A DNA stretch of 64,000 nucleotides from Ignavibacteria bacterium. GTDB taxonomy: Bacteria; Bacteroidota; Ignavibacteria; Tepidaquicellales; Tepidaquicellaceae. The notes under the pieces are model-generated. The model was not told the origin of the DNA. It saw only the letters and a list, made by a program, of their open reading frames with translations, and did not search any database. The translations under genes and the position numbers were made by a program. Below are positions 1-8,559 of the stretch, one piece after another (within the stretch, counting starts at the first letter, position 1; every line of letters starts with the position of its first letter). The DNA is taken from positions 124,001 through 188,000 of the forward strand of contig JABAQZ010000001.1 of NCBI GenBank assembly GCA_019187405.1, in the 5' to 3' direction.

Positions 1-425
1 TCCGGAACAAATTCCCTGAGCGCATTCAAAAGATTAAGCGTGATGGCTTCATATTTCGGACCGTAGCACGGAAGAGAAATCAGGTTCGGGCATATTCTTC
101 TTGCTTCGACTACCGACATGCCCGTATCCACTCCTAAAGCTCTTGCTTCGTATGAAGCAGTCATTACAATGCCCTTGCTGTTTCCCATTCCGCCAACGGA
201 AACGGGCTTGCCGCGGAGTTTCGGATTGTCGCGCTGCTCGACTTGCGCGTAAAAAGCGTCAAAGTCCATGTGTGCAAAAAATCTGTTTATATGCTCGGAA
301 ATATGACAGTTCATGTCCTTTATGTGCGGAAAAGAATACAACGGCATTATGCGAACCCTCTTGAAGAGATTGTCAAAACTTCCCTCTTCGCGCGGAATGA
401 AATATTCTGAACTTATTGACTGCAT
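1..425 (-). CDS. dinB: DNA polymerase IV (Y-family, DinB), 5' part only
   Basis: Lesion-bypass DNA polymerase; the N-terminal 141 codons are visible and the gene runs off the left edge of the window. Reading the minus strand from the ATG at 425 gives a short lead, then the Y-family palm motif HMDFDAFYAQVE with the metal-binding Asp, followed by KLRGKPVSVGG, the finger-domain stretch TASYEARALGVDTGMS, and CYGPKYE. These are the conserved first blocks of DinB/Dpo4 proteins. The lead before the palm motif is about 45 residues, longer than usual, so the true start could be an internal Met. Family assignment is firm; DinB versus another Y-family member such as ImuB or UmuC is slightly less certain. 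Confidence 0.88.
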   Translation of the reverse strand, partial: MQSISSEYFIPREEGSFDNLFKRVRIMPLYSFPHIKDMNCHISEHINRFFAHMDFDAFYAQVEQRDNPKLRGKPVSVGGMGNSKGIVMTASYEARALGVDTGMSVVEARRICPNLISLPCYGPKYEAITLNLLNALREFVP

Positions 426-476
426 ACCTTAATAATTTAAGGTAATATATTAAATTTACTCGTAAAAAAAAATTCC

Positions 477-584
477 ATGGAAAAGCAGATCATTAAAGAA
501 ATTATCGAGTTGTCAAACTCTTTGACTATCGGCATAAGCGTGGATTTGTCCAAAATTATAAAGGCGCTGGATTGCGTGAATTAA
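477..584 (+). CDS. possible 35-residue small protein, unknown
   Basis: A short open frame (ATG at 477, TAA at 582-584) lies in the 259-bp gap between the divergent dinB fragment and the E1 gene. It would encode a helix-prone peptide starting MEKQIIKEIIELSNSL and ending KALDCVN. I recognise no family. It could be a genuine small gene, the remnant of a larger one, or chance. The rest of this gap shows only AT-rich sequence. Confidence 0.18.
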   Translation: MEKQIIKEIIELSNSLTIGISVDLSKIIKALDCVN

Positions 585-684
585 TAAGAGGTTTATTTTG
601 ACAAAATCATTTTGCATTGTAACAAAACATATACTTTTTATTTTGCTGAAGTATAATTAACAAACCGACCGTAACAACTAAAGC

Positions 685-2730
685 ATGATTGATATTTCAA
701 TATTAAAATCTGCATATAGAATAATGTGCACGTCCAACAGAATGGCGGAAATTTATGACGAAAACCGGCAGATATGCAAGTTTGTTCATTCTACTTCAAG
801 AGGACATGAGGCAATCCAGCTGGCAGTGGGTATGCAGCTGAAGAGCTGTGATTATATAAGTCCGTATTACCGTGACGAATCAATACTGCTCGGAATGGGT
901 ATTCAGCCTTATGAAATGATGCTTCAGCTGCTGGCTAAAAAGGATGATCCTTTTTCGGGAGGCAGGAGTTATTACGGACATCCGTCATTAAAGAGGGAAG
1001 GATTTCCGAAAATTCCGCATCAGTCCAGCGCTACCGGGATGCAGGCAATTCCTGCAACTGGGATGGCTCATGGAATACAGTATCTCGAGTCAATGAATTT
1101 ACTCAATACAGATGAAAAGCCGGTTGTTGTTTGTTCACTCGGTGACGGTGCAGTTACCGAAGGTGAAGTATCAGAAGCATTTCAAATGGCTGTTCTCAAA
1201 AAGCTGCCTATCATTTATCTCATTCAAGACAATCAATGGGGAATATCGGCATATTCAAATGAACTCAGTGCAATGGATGCATATAAGTTTGCCGAAGGCT
1301 TTAAAGGATTTAAAAGAATCAGGATTGACGGTTCGGATTTTGTTGAGAGTTATGAAAAATTTGGCGAAGCTCTTGATTATGTAAGAGCAAAGCGTCAGCC
1401 GGTATTAATTCATGCGAGAGTGCCTTTGCTTGGTCATCACACTTCGGGAGTAAGAAAAGAATGGTACAGGCATGACCTCGCAGAGCATGAAATGAATAAC
1501 CCAGTTCCCAAGCTGCGAAACCTGCTGACGAATTTAAACATTGACGAAAATGAATTGTTGAAAATAGAAAATGAAGGAAAGCAGTTAGCCGAAGAAAGTT
1601 TTCAGAAAGCCGTGAATGCCGATAATCCTGATTTAGATTCAATATATCTTTATGAGTTTGCTCCGACTCCTGTTACCGAAGAAAAGGGAATCCGCAGTCC
1701 GGAAGGAAAAGAACAGATTTTAATGGTAGATGCGGGATTGTATGCAATGGATGAAATTCTCCGAAAGCATCCGGAAGCAGTTTTTTACGGACAAGATGTA
1801 GGAAAAAGACTCGGAGGCGTATTCAGGGAAGCCGCTACATTAGCTCAAAAATACGGAGATAACAGAGTGTTCAATACTCCGATCGAAGAAGCATACATTG
1901 TCGGATCGACTGCAGGCATGAGCGCAGTCGGTGTTAAGCCGATAGTGGAAATTCAATTTGCCGATTATGCATGGGCTGGAATTAACCAACTGGTTGTCGA
2001 ACTTTCCAAATCATGTTATCTTACATTGGGAAAATATCCGGTAAGTTCTGTCATAAGAATTCCATGCGGAAGTTACGGCAGCGGCGGACCATACCATTCT
2101 GACTGTATTGAATCAAGCATACTGCCCATACGCGGTATAAAGGTTGCTTTCCCGAGCAATGCGGCAGATATGAAAGGACTGATGAAGTCGGCTTTTTATG
2201 ATCCTAATCCGGTGGTTATATTTGAACATAAAGGATTATACTGGAGCAAGGTGAGCGGTACTGAATCTGCTAAGTGTCCCGAACCGGACGAAAATTATAT
2301 CATTCCTTTTGGTAAGGGAAGAATTGTTCAGTATGCCGATCAGGAGTACATTGATGCCGGCGATTCGCTTACAATTATTACATACGGTATGGGAGTTTAC
2401 TGGGCTTTAAATGCTTCAAAAAAATTTCCCGGTAGAGTCGAGATTGTAGATTTAAGAACGCTTAATCCTTATGATGAAAACATGATATTCGAATCTGTAA
2501 AAAGACACGGCAAATGTATTGTGTTAACCGAAGAAAAGACATTGAATTCATTTGCAGAAAGTCTTGCTGGCAGAATTTCAAAAGAATGCTTTAGGTATCT
2601 CGATGCTCCCGTGGAAGTAACCGGCTCGGTTAATGTTCCGGCAGTTTCATTAAACACGGAGCTTGAAAAAGAAATGCTTCCGAATGCTGAAAAGGTTTCA
2701 AAGGTTATTAAAAAAATATTGGAATACTAA
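685..2730 (+). CDS. fused alpha/beta 2-oxoacid (branched-chain) dehydrogenase E1
   Basis: Thiamine-diphosphate decarboxylase (E1) of a 2-oxoacid dehydrogenase complex, with alpha and beta chains in one 681-residue polypeptide. Residues ~1-325 are the alpha part: SRGHEA near residue 39, and the ThDP motif GDG at 153-155 running to DNQWGIS. Residues ~340-681 are the beta part: FYGQDVGKRLGGVFR, NTPIEEAYIVGSTAGMS, QFADYAW, and the C-terminal transketolase-type domain. Such fusions are known in Bacteroidota, usually annotated 2-oxoisovalerate dehydrogenase. Substrate (branched-chain versus pyruvate) cannot be fixed from sequence alone. No E2 or E3 gene is adjacent. It ends 25 bp from the convergent lipoprotein gene. 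Confidence 0.87.
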   Translation: MIDISILKSAYRIMCTSNRMAEIYDENRQICKFVHSTSRGHEAIQLAVGMQLKSCDYISPYYRDESILLGMGIQPYEMMLQLLAKKDDPFSGGRSYYGHPSLKREGFPKIPHQSSATGMQAIPATGMAHGIQYLESMNLLNTDEKPVVVCSLGDGAVTEGEVSEAFQMAVLKKLPIIYLIQDNQWGISAYSNELSAMDAYKFAEGFKGFKRIRIDGSDFVESYEKFGEALDYVRAKRQPVLIHARVPLLGHHTSGVRKEWYRHDLAEHEMNNPVPKLRNLLTNLNIDENELLKIENEGKQLAEESFQKAVNADNPDLDSIYLYEFAPTPVTEEKGIRSPEGKEQILMVDAGLYAMDEILRKHPEAVFYGQDVGKRLGGVFREAATLAQKYGDNRVFNTPIEEAYIVGSTAGMSAVGVKPIVEIQFADYAWAGINQLVVELSKSCYLTLGKYPVSSVIRIPCGSYGSGGPYHSDCIESSILPIRGIKVAFPSNAADMKGLMKSAFYDPNPVVIFEHKGLYWSKVSGTESAKCPEPDENYIIPFGKGRIVQYADQEYIDAGDSLTIITYGMGVYWALNASKKFPGRVEIVDLRTLNPYDENMIFESVKRHGKCIVLTEEKTLNSFAESLAGRISKECFRYLDAPVEVTGSVNVPAVSLNTELEKEMLPNAEKVSKVIKKILEY

Positions 2731-2755
2731 TGACATCTAAAACACGGTTAAAAAA

Positions 2756-5218
2756 TTATTTCCCAGTTTCTTCAGATTCAGTTTCTTTCAGGAGTTTGTC
2801 AATTTCTTCCTGAGAAAGTTTATCACCTTCTTCTGTGCCTGTAACTTCGGGTTTTACTTCTTCTTCACCTTCGGAAACTTTCTCTTCGGGTTTTACCTCG
2901 CTTTCTTTATTCTGCAATGAATCGGGAATTTCGGTTTTAACCGTATCGGTTGAAGTAGTGTCTTTTACTTCGAGTGATGCAATGTAATCGAGCTTGGGAA
3001 TAATTTTCAGAGTATATTCCGATGATGGAAAATTTTCTTTAAGCAGCTTATAATAATGCAGGCAGCTGTCTTTATTGAGAATATTATTTTCGTATATATA
3101 TCCTATACCGTAATAAGCTTTTGCCACCATTGTATCTCCGGGAAACTTTTGTGGAATCTCAAGCAGTCTGTTAATTGCATCCGCGTAATTTTTATCATTA
3201 TAAAATTCAAGAGCCCGGCTGAAGATTGCATCTGCGGGATTTTGAACAATATCAGAGCGGTCTGTTTTTATACCGAGGATTTTTTTTGATTCATAGCCGT
3301 AAACAGTCAAAGGATATACCGAAACAATTTTTTTGAAAATTTCATCGGCATCTGTTTGTTTGTTGTTATTCTTATAAAAATTTGCCAGCGTGTAAAGAAC
3401 TTTTGCCTGATAATCGCTTTCACTGAAATTATCAAGCAGATATTTCAAATAAAACTCAGCTGAATCCGAATTGTTCAGATTATACATAAACAATTCGGCA
3501 ATTTCAAAATAAGCGGTAAACATCTTGTTTTTTTCATTGATCAAATTGAGAGAATCATTCTTTGGGTTCAAAGTATCTTTTGTTTCTCCATCGGTAATTC
3601 CGGTTTCATTTTCTTTCTGAAGATTTTCATCGTTACCAGTTTCTCCGCGTCTAAAATTATCTTTGTTGTTGCCGGTATTGTTTTCAGGATTTTTACCGGG
3701 ATTGTTTCCCGGATTAAAGCCTGTTCTTGATTTATCTTCGCTTGAATCTCTTGATTGAATGTATCTTTCGCTCAAACCTCCCGGTTTTCCTTTGCCATCG
3801 CCTTTTTGAGTACCGTCGCCGCTTTTTTGTTCTTCGCCTGATTGTTGTTCACTTTCCTTAGGCGATTCAATGCCTCTTTCCTTGTTGTATGCAATTTTAA
3901 ATTTCTCAAGCTCTTCGTTTGTTGAAGGAATCTGAATTTTACCTGTACCGAGTATTTCACCTCTTAATTCAAAATATTTTTCCAGAGTTTTTACTTTTCC
4001 GGCGCTGTTAATGTAATAATCAGACTGATTATTTTCGGAAACTGATTTCTGATAATTTGTCAGAGCATTAATATAATTTTTATTAACCTCTTCTTCGTGT
4101 TTAGCAAGAAAATAATATGCTCCAGACGAGGCAATACTGTTGGGATATTTTACGATAACTTCAAAATATTTATCCTGTGCATGCTTCAGCTCCTTCATTC
4201 CGTAACGAGCATTTGCAATCTCAAGATCAACAAGCTGCGTATAAGCGGGAACTTCCCTGTATTTTTTTCTCAGGTCTTCGAGTTCATCTTCTGCCTGTCT
4301 GAATTCTCTGATAATTATCAGTCCTTTCGCTCTGTTTAGTTTAGCATAAAAGCTGAGATCAAAATCAGATGAATAATCAATCACTTTGCCGTATTCAGCC
4401 GCAGTCTGACTTGGTTTATAGATTGATAAAATCTTAGCAAGTATAAACTGACCTTCGGCTTTTCTTTCGTTATCGTCTGAATATTCAATGGAGGATTTAA
4501 AGTAATTCACAGACTCTTCGATGTTTCTTTTATTAAATTGAATAATGCCGAGATCTCTTGCAGCAAGAGATTTGATTTCGTTGTTGGTTGCTTCTTTCAA
4601 AAGATTTTTTACCATAGCTTCGGCTTCGTCTTTTTTACCAAGCTTCATTTTTGATCTGCTTAAATAAAGGACGGCTTCATCCGCATTATTACTGCTTGAA
4701 AGTTTTGAGATGAATTCATTAAACTTTCTTTCGGCGTTAATATAGTCGCCGAGGAAGTAATATGATTTACCGATCAGCAGCACAGCGTCGTCAATAAATT
4801 TACTGTTTTTATGAAACTGAATAATTTTCGAGCTTCTTTCAATAGCTTTGTTTAATTTTTCTTTTACACCAGGAGATACAGGTGGGACAATTCCAAGCGA
4901 ATCAAGTCTGCTGTCATAGACTGAAATGGTTGCTGCTCTGTATTCTTCAATTGCCTCGTTAAAATCTTCCGTTGATTTAAAAAAAGTATTGAAATATGCG
5001 GTGAAATTTTCGACTCTGTTTCCCATAAATAGATACGATGCAAAATCCTGATATTCATAATCCAGAGAAACATCATAATTCGGCTCAGGATCGGTATTTG
5101 TGGAATCATATTCGGCATCCTTTGAGATTGTCCTATGTGTCATGAAACTGCATCCGGCTAAATACATCAAAGCCAGAATTATAATTGCAGCTTCAGGTAT
5201 GTTTTTGATTTGTTTCAA
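2756..5218 (-). CDS. porW: PorW/SprE-like TPR lipoprotein (type IX secretion/gliding)
   Basis: An 820-residue predicted lipoprotein with a signal peptide and lipobox LAGC (Cys23). The mature part begins with a segment FTAYFNTFFKSTEDFNEAIEE, followed by INKAIERSSK-type and KFIDDAVLLIGKSYYFLGDY stretches. That order (an F/YNT..F N-terminal block, then 'IDDAxLLxGK' TPRs) matches the PorW/SprE lipoproteins that support type IX secretion in Bacteroidota. TPR-like helices follow over most of the length, interrupted around residues 450-560 by a low-complexity Gly/Asn/Lys/Glu-rich linker. The tail after about residue 740 is Glu/Thr-rich. The start is TTG. Context fits: two proteins with T9SS sorting domains are encoded at 16.8-21 kb. 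The exact PorW orthology is inference. Confidence 0.62.
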   Translation of the reverse strand: MKQIKNIPEAAIIILALMYLAGCSFMTHRTISKDAEYDSTNTDPEPNYDVSLDYEYQDFASYLFMGNRVENFTAYFNTFFKSTEDFNEAIEEYRAATISVYDSRLDSLGIVPPVSPGVKEKLNKAIERSSKIIQFHKNSKFIDDAVLLIGKSYYFLGDYINAERKFNEFISKLSSSNNADEAVLYLSRSKMKLGKKDEAEAMVKNLLKEATNNEIKSLAARDLGIIQFNKRNIEESVNYFKSSIEYSDDNERKAEGQFILAKILSIYKPSQTAAEYGKVIDYSSDFDLSFYAKLNRAKGLIIIREFRQAEDELEDLRKKYREVPAYTQLVDLEIANARYGMKELKHAQDKYFEVIVKYPNSIASSGAYYFLAKHEEEVNKNYINALTNYQKSVSENNQSDYYINSAGKVKTLEKYFELRGEILGTGKIQIPSTNEELEKFKIAYNKERGIESPKESEQQSGEEQKSGDGTQKGDGKGKPGGLSERYIQSRDSSEDKSRTGFNPGNNPGKNPENNTGNNKDNFRRGETGNDENLQKENETGITDGETKDTLNPKNDSLNLINEKNKMFTAYFEIAELFMYNLNNSDSAEFYLKYLLDNFSESDYQAKVLYTLANFYKNNNKQTDADEIFKKIVSVYPLTVYGYESKKILGIKTDRSDIVQNPADAIFSRALEFYNDKNYADAINRLLEIPQKFPGDTMVAKAYYGIGYIYENNILNKDSCLHYYKLLKENFPSSEYTLKIIPKLDYIASLEVKDTTSTDTVKTEIPDSLQNKESEVKPEEKVSEGEEEVKPEVTGTEEGDKLSQEEIDKLLKETESEETGK

Positions 5219-5368
5219 ATTGTGTGTGGATTTAACCTCTGTAAAATATTTTTATTCCGAAGTTTATTCAAGACAATTGAATATCTATATACCCGAAACT
5301 TCTTTATTCAAATAAAAAATCCTTTTTATGAAAATACTTTAAATTTTAAAAATAAAGAATAAACTTTA

Positions 5369-6457
5369 TTATCTGTTTAAGGAAAATTCAAACCTCGAAC
5401 CCTTATTGACTTCGCTTTCGACTTTAATTTGACTGGAGTGTGCTTCAAGAATGTGTTTTACAATGGATAATCCGAGACCACTTCCTCCAATTTCGCGGGA
5501 GCGGTTTTTATCGACGCGGTAAAACCTTTCGAAAATTCGTTTAAGGTCTTTTGCAGGAATGCCGATACCGTTATCTTCGACACTTACAACCACTTCTTTT
5601 TCTTTTACTTTGAGAGAGATTTTTATGGTACCATATTCAGGCGTGTATTTGATCGCATTATCTACGAGATTAATCAGCGCCTGCTGAAGATTCTGTTCGT
5701 CTCCGAAAACTCTGACTCCGTTTGTGCCGTTTGTATCAAGTATCAGCGATATGTTTTTTTTATCAGCAAGAGATTTAAGATCTTCAATAATTTTTACAAC
5801 CGAATTGGCAATTTCAAAATACCTTTTGCTCATTTTCACACCTACTTCAAATCTTGAAATATTTATGAGGTCATCAACAAGTTCTTTAAGACGTTTTGTC
5901 TGGTTAAATGCACGATTGAGAAAATCCATATTTACATTTTCATCACTTATCGCGCCGTCCAGAAGAGTTTCGAGTGAGAGCTGAATAGCAAATATCGGAG
6001 TCCTGAGTTCATGAGCCACATTCCCCATAAATTCATTTCGATTTACTTTCAGAATTTTTGCAGTTTCGATTTCATACTGGAGTCTCTGAACTATTGACAC
6101 AAGTTCATTTGTCAAAGAGTAAATATCTTTGTTCATAAAAAATCCCGATTTCACCGATTTAAGCTGAGAGGAAAATTCTTTAAGAATCCGGATTTTCTCA
6201 TCAAAGTTATCAAAGCTTTCATTTTCTTCATTATCGAGTTTCAGCTTTTCCGAATGCCGGAATAAATTTTTTAAAGGAGAGCTAATCTCAAATACAATAA
6301 AAACAAATGAAACAAGATAAACAAGAAATGCAATCACAGATGAGTAAAACAAGGCTTCGTTTGAAACATCAAAAACCTTTGAAAGAAAAATAAAAGTAAT
6401 AAGGAAAAAAGTAAAAAAGATAATAGTATATTTTAAAGACAGACTAATTTTTTTCAT
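5369..6457 (-). CDS. sensor histidine kinase, PhoR-like
   Basis: Membrane sensor kinase of 362 residues. Two transmembrane segments lie at ~10-27 and ~36-58 with almost no extracytoplasmic loop, so it probably senses within the membrane or through a partner. A short linker leads to the HisKA domain with H-box GNVAHELRTPIF (phospho-acceptor His149). The HATPase_c domain has N-box NLVDNAIKYTPEYG, G1 VEDNGIGIP, F-box FERFYRVDK and G2 GGSGLGLSIVKHI. It starts 16 bp after the response-regulator stop, so the pair forms one operon. Phosphate sensing is only a guess from family resemblance. Confidence 0.9.
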   Translation of the reverse strand: MKKISLSLKYTIIFFTFFLITFIFLSKVFDVSNEALFYSSVIAFLVYLVSFVFIVFEISSPLKNLFRHSEKLKLDNEENESFDNFDEKIRILKEFSSQLKSVKSGFFMNKDIYSLTNELVSIVQRLQYEIETAKILKVNRNEFMGNVAHELRTPIFAIQLSLETLLDGAISDENVNMDFLNRAFNQTKRLKELVDDLINISRFEVGVKMSKRYFEIANSVVKIIEDLKSLADKKNISLILDTNGTNGVRVFGDEQNLQQALINLVDNAIKYTPEYGTIKISLKVKEKEVVVSVEDNGIGIPAKDLKRIFERFYRVDKNRSREIGGSGLGLSIVKHILEAHSSQIKVESEVNKGSRFEFSLNR

Positions 6458-6473
6458 TCATGTCTGAAGTTTT

Positions 6474-7172
6474 TTATTTTTTGTCTTTAAACCTGTAACC
6501 AAACCCTTTTATGGTTTCAATATATTCGGAATAATCGCCTAATTTTTCTCTTACTTTTGCTACATGCACGTCAACCGTTCTGTCCACAACATATATATTT
6601 TCACCCCAGATCAGTTTCAGAAGATTGTCTCTGGAATACACTCTGCCTCTGTTTGAAATCAAAACGTGCAGAAGCTGAAATTCTTTTTTTGGAAAAAATA
6701 TTTCCTTATTATTTATTTTTACAGTATGACTTTCGCTGTCAATTTCAAGATTACCGAATTTCACATTCCGTTCGAGTTTTGAGGCAATTTCAATTTCATT
6801 ACCTGATCTTCGTATTACTGATTTAATCCTTGCTATTACTTTTCTTGGAGAAATAGGTTTCGTAATGTAATCATCGGCGCCGATTTCCAGTCCGAGAATT
6901 TCATCGATTTCATTTTCTTTTGCGGTAAGAAAAATTACGGGAACATCTGAAGTGCCGGGATTGCTTTTGAGAATTTTACAGACTTCAAAACCGTTTAATT
7001 CCGGCATCATGATATCAAGCAGTATCAGATCAGGATTTGTCCCGGCGGCTTCTATTGCCTGCTTGCCGTTTGAGGCGGTTAATACTTCGAATTCATTTTC
7101 ACGTTCAAGATTATATTTAATAATATCTACAATATCCTTTTCATCGTCAACAACGAGAATTTTTTTTAACAT
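6474..7172 (-). CDS. response regulator, OmpR/PhoB family
   Basis: DNA-binding response regulator of 232 residues from the ATG at 7172, placed just before the conserved KILVVDDEKD; a GTG five codons upstream (7187) is also possible. The receiver domain has the acidic pair Asp9/Asp10, phospho-acceptor Asp53 in LLDIMMP, the conserved Thr in FLTAKE and Lys in ITKPI. The C-terminal winged-helix domain has FPKKEFQLLHVLISNRGRVYSRDNLLKLIWG, VVDRTVDVHVAKVREKLG and ETIKGFGYRF, typical of PhoB/OmpR proteins. It is the partner of the kinase immediately downstream. Confidence 0.92.
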   Translation of the reverse strand: MLKKILVVDDEKDIVDIIKYNLERENEFEVLTASNGKQAIEAAGTNPDLILLDIMMPELNGFEVCKILKSNPGTSDVPVIFLTAKENEIDEILGLEIGADDYITKPISPRKVIARIKSVIRRSGNEIEIASKLERNVKFGNLEIDSESHTVKINNKEIFFPKKEFQLLHVLISNRGRVYSRDNLLKLIWGENIYVVDRTVDVHVAKVREKLGDYSEYIETIKGFGYRFKDKK

Positions 7173-7224
7173 TTTAGTTTTTTTCACAAAGCTAACTAAT
7201 AAATGTTAATAAATCATAAATTTT

Positions 7225-8232
7225 TCACTTAAAAATTATTTCTCTGTCTTTTTTTGCGGAGCTATATATTGCATCAACTGCTTCCATAACTTTCAGGGCA
7301 TCCTCGCCTGTGGATATCAGATTAATTTCGCCTTTAACAGCATTTACAAAATGCTTTAATTCATATTCATAACTTTTCTTAAAAATATTGGAAGGCAGTA
7401 CGAGTTTTTTGGGAGTAATATTATAGAGGTTGCCTTCCATTCTTTTAAAAATTTTAAAAGGATTGATGGATGAGCTTCCTTCTTTGCCGTAAACATTACA
7501 ATAAAAAAGCTCGCCGTCGCGCAGTAAACTCCAGCTGACTTCAATAGTCAGGACGGAGCTATTTTTGAATTTGATTACAGCTATACTCGAATCTTCGACC
7601 GAACTTGTGTTGTGAGAATAGTTGGATGCTGTTACACTTTTGATTTCTGGGAATCCCATAATCCACATACCGAGGTCGAGCATAACAATTCCGTTATCGA
7701 GAAAAACGCCTCCTCCCGATTTATCCTTTTGAACAATCCATTTCTGATCTGAGCTCTGAGGTTTGATCCAGCCGGTTTTTACATAAAATATTTCACCGAT
7801 TTCCTTTGCCTTAATAAATGTTCTCTGCATCATCATATCGTTTCTGAATCTGTTATTCATCGCAACCATAATTTTTCTGTTTTTTCTTTTAGCCGTGTCA
7901 ACAATGCTTTTTGCCTCTTTATAATTTCTTGCAATCGGCTTTTCAATAAGCACATCCTTATCGGCTTCAAGACAGATTTTTGCAATATCTTTGTGCATGT
8001 TGGTTTGGGTTGCTATGATCACGGCAGAGAGTTCAGGGTTTTCATCGAGCATTTTATCGGCATCTTTGTAATATCTTTTAACGCCGTATTTTGAAGCTAT
8101 ATTTCTGGCTTTTGACAGCTCACTGTCGCAGACTGCTGTGATTTCAACGTCATCCATTTTTGAAAGTGTGGGCAAGTGTACAACCTGTGCAATTCCCCCC
8201 AGTCCGACAATTCCTAATTTTACTTTTGACAT
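7225..8232 (-). CDS. Gfo/Idh/MocA family NAD(P)-dependent oxidoreductase
   Basis: Predicted sugar or sugar-derivative dehydrogenase of 335 residues. The N-terminal Rossmann fold starts GIVGLGGIAQVVHLP. The family EKP motif is present in DVLIEKPIARNY, with the usual catalytic-region residues further on (DNGIVMLDLGMWIMGFP). Length and domain order match the family. Substrate cannot be told from sequence. It lies directly downstream of the SRP RNA gene on the same strand, separated by a T-rich stretch that probably ends that RNA. Confidence 0.88.
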   Translation of the reverse strand: MSKVKLGIVGLGGIAQVVHLPTLSKMDDVEITAVCDSELSKARNIASKYGVKRYYKDADKMLDENPELSAVIIATQTNMHKDIAKICLEADKDVLIEKPIARNYKEAKSIVDTAKRKNRKIMVAMNNRFRNDMMMQRTFIKAKEIGEIFYVKTGWIKPQSSDQKWIVQKDKSGGGVFLDNGIVMLDLGMWIMGFPEIKSVTASNYSHNTSSVEDSSIAVIKFKNSSVLTIEVSWSLLRDGELFYCNVYGKEGSSSINPFKIFKRMEGNLYNITPKKLVLPSNIFKKSYEYELKHFVNAVKGEINLISTGEDALKVMEAVDAIYSSAKKDREIIFK

Positions 8233-8253
8233 GAAATGAAATTAAAAAAAAAT

Positions 8254-8347
8254 GTCAAGACACCCAAATCACATATAAAGGATACTTACCGTTGCTTTCT
8301 TCCGAACCTGGCGGAGTTGGGTAGCTTTATATTGTTCGGGGCTTGAC
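8254..8347 (-). ncRNA. ffs: signal recognition particle RNA, small bacterial (4.5S) type
   Basis: On the minus strand a ~94-nt segment is closed by GTCAAG (5' end at 8347) pairing with CTTGAC (ending 8254). Its tip carries the diagnostic S-domain hairpin: CCAGGTTCGGAAGAAAGCAA, i.e. the asymmetric loop CAGG...AGCA around a GGAA tetraloop that binds Ffh. The 4.5S core from other bacteria (CAGGTCCGGAAGGAAGCAG) aligns directly. A run of T residues (complement of 8243-8252) follows the 3' end and probably terminates transcription. The gap between the oxidoreductase and the permease gene is otherwise AT-rich. Ends are accurate to a few bases. Confidence 0.9.
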
Positions 8348-8559
8348 ACTGCAAAATAACAATAATATTCTTTTTTTAAACCTTCAAAAACCCGTATGTT
8401 AAAAATGAAATTTTTTTTAAAAGAAATTGACAACATAATTTAAGAGAAATTTACAAATAAATACTAGAATTTATTTCATCTCAGTGAGACTGTTTTAAAA
8501 ACAATATTTAAAAGAATAAACCAAACAGTGCAAAAAAATTTTTAATATTGTTATTGTCT

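Noticed and set aside
101-364. 87-residue open frame on the plus strand
   Set aside because: It is antisense to the dinB fragment, whose minus-strand frame has clear polymerase motifs.
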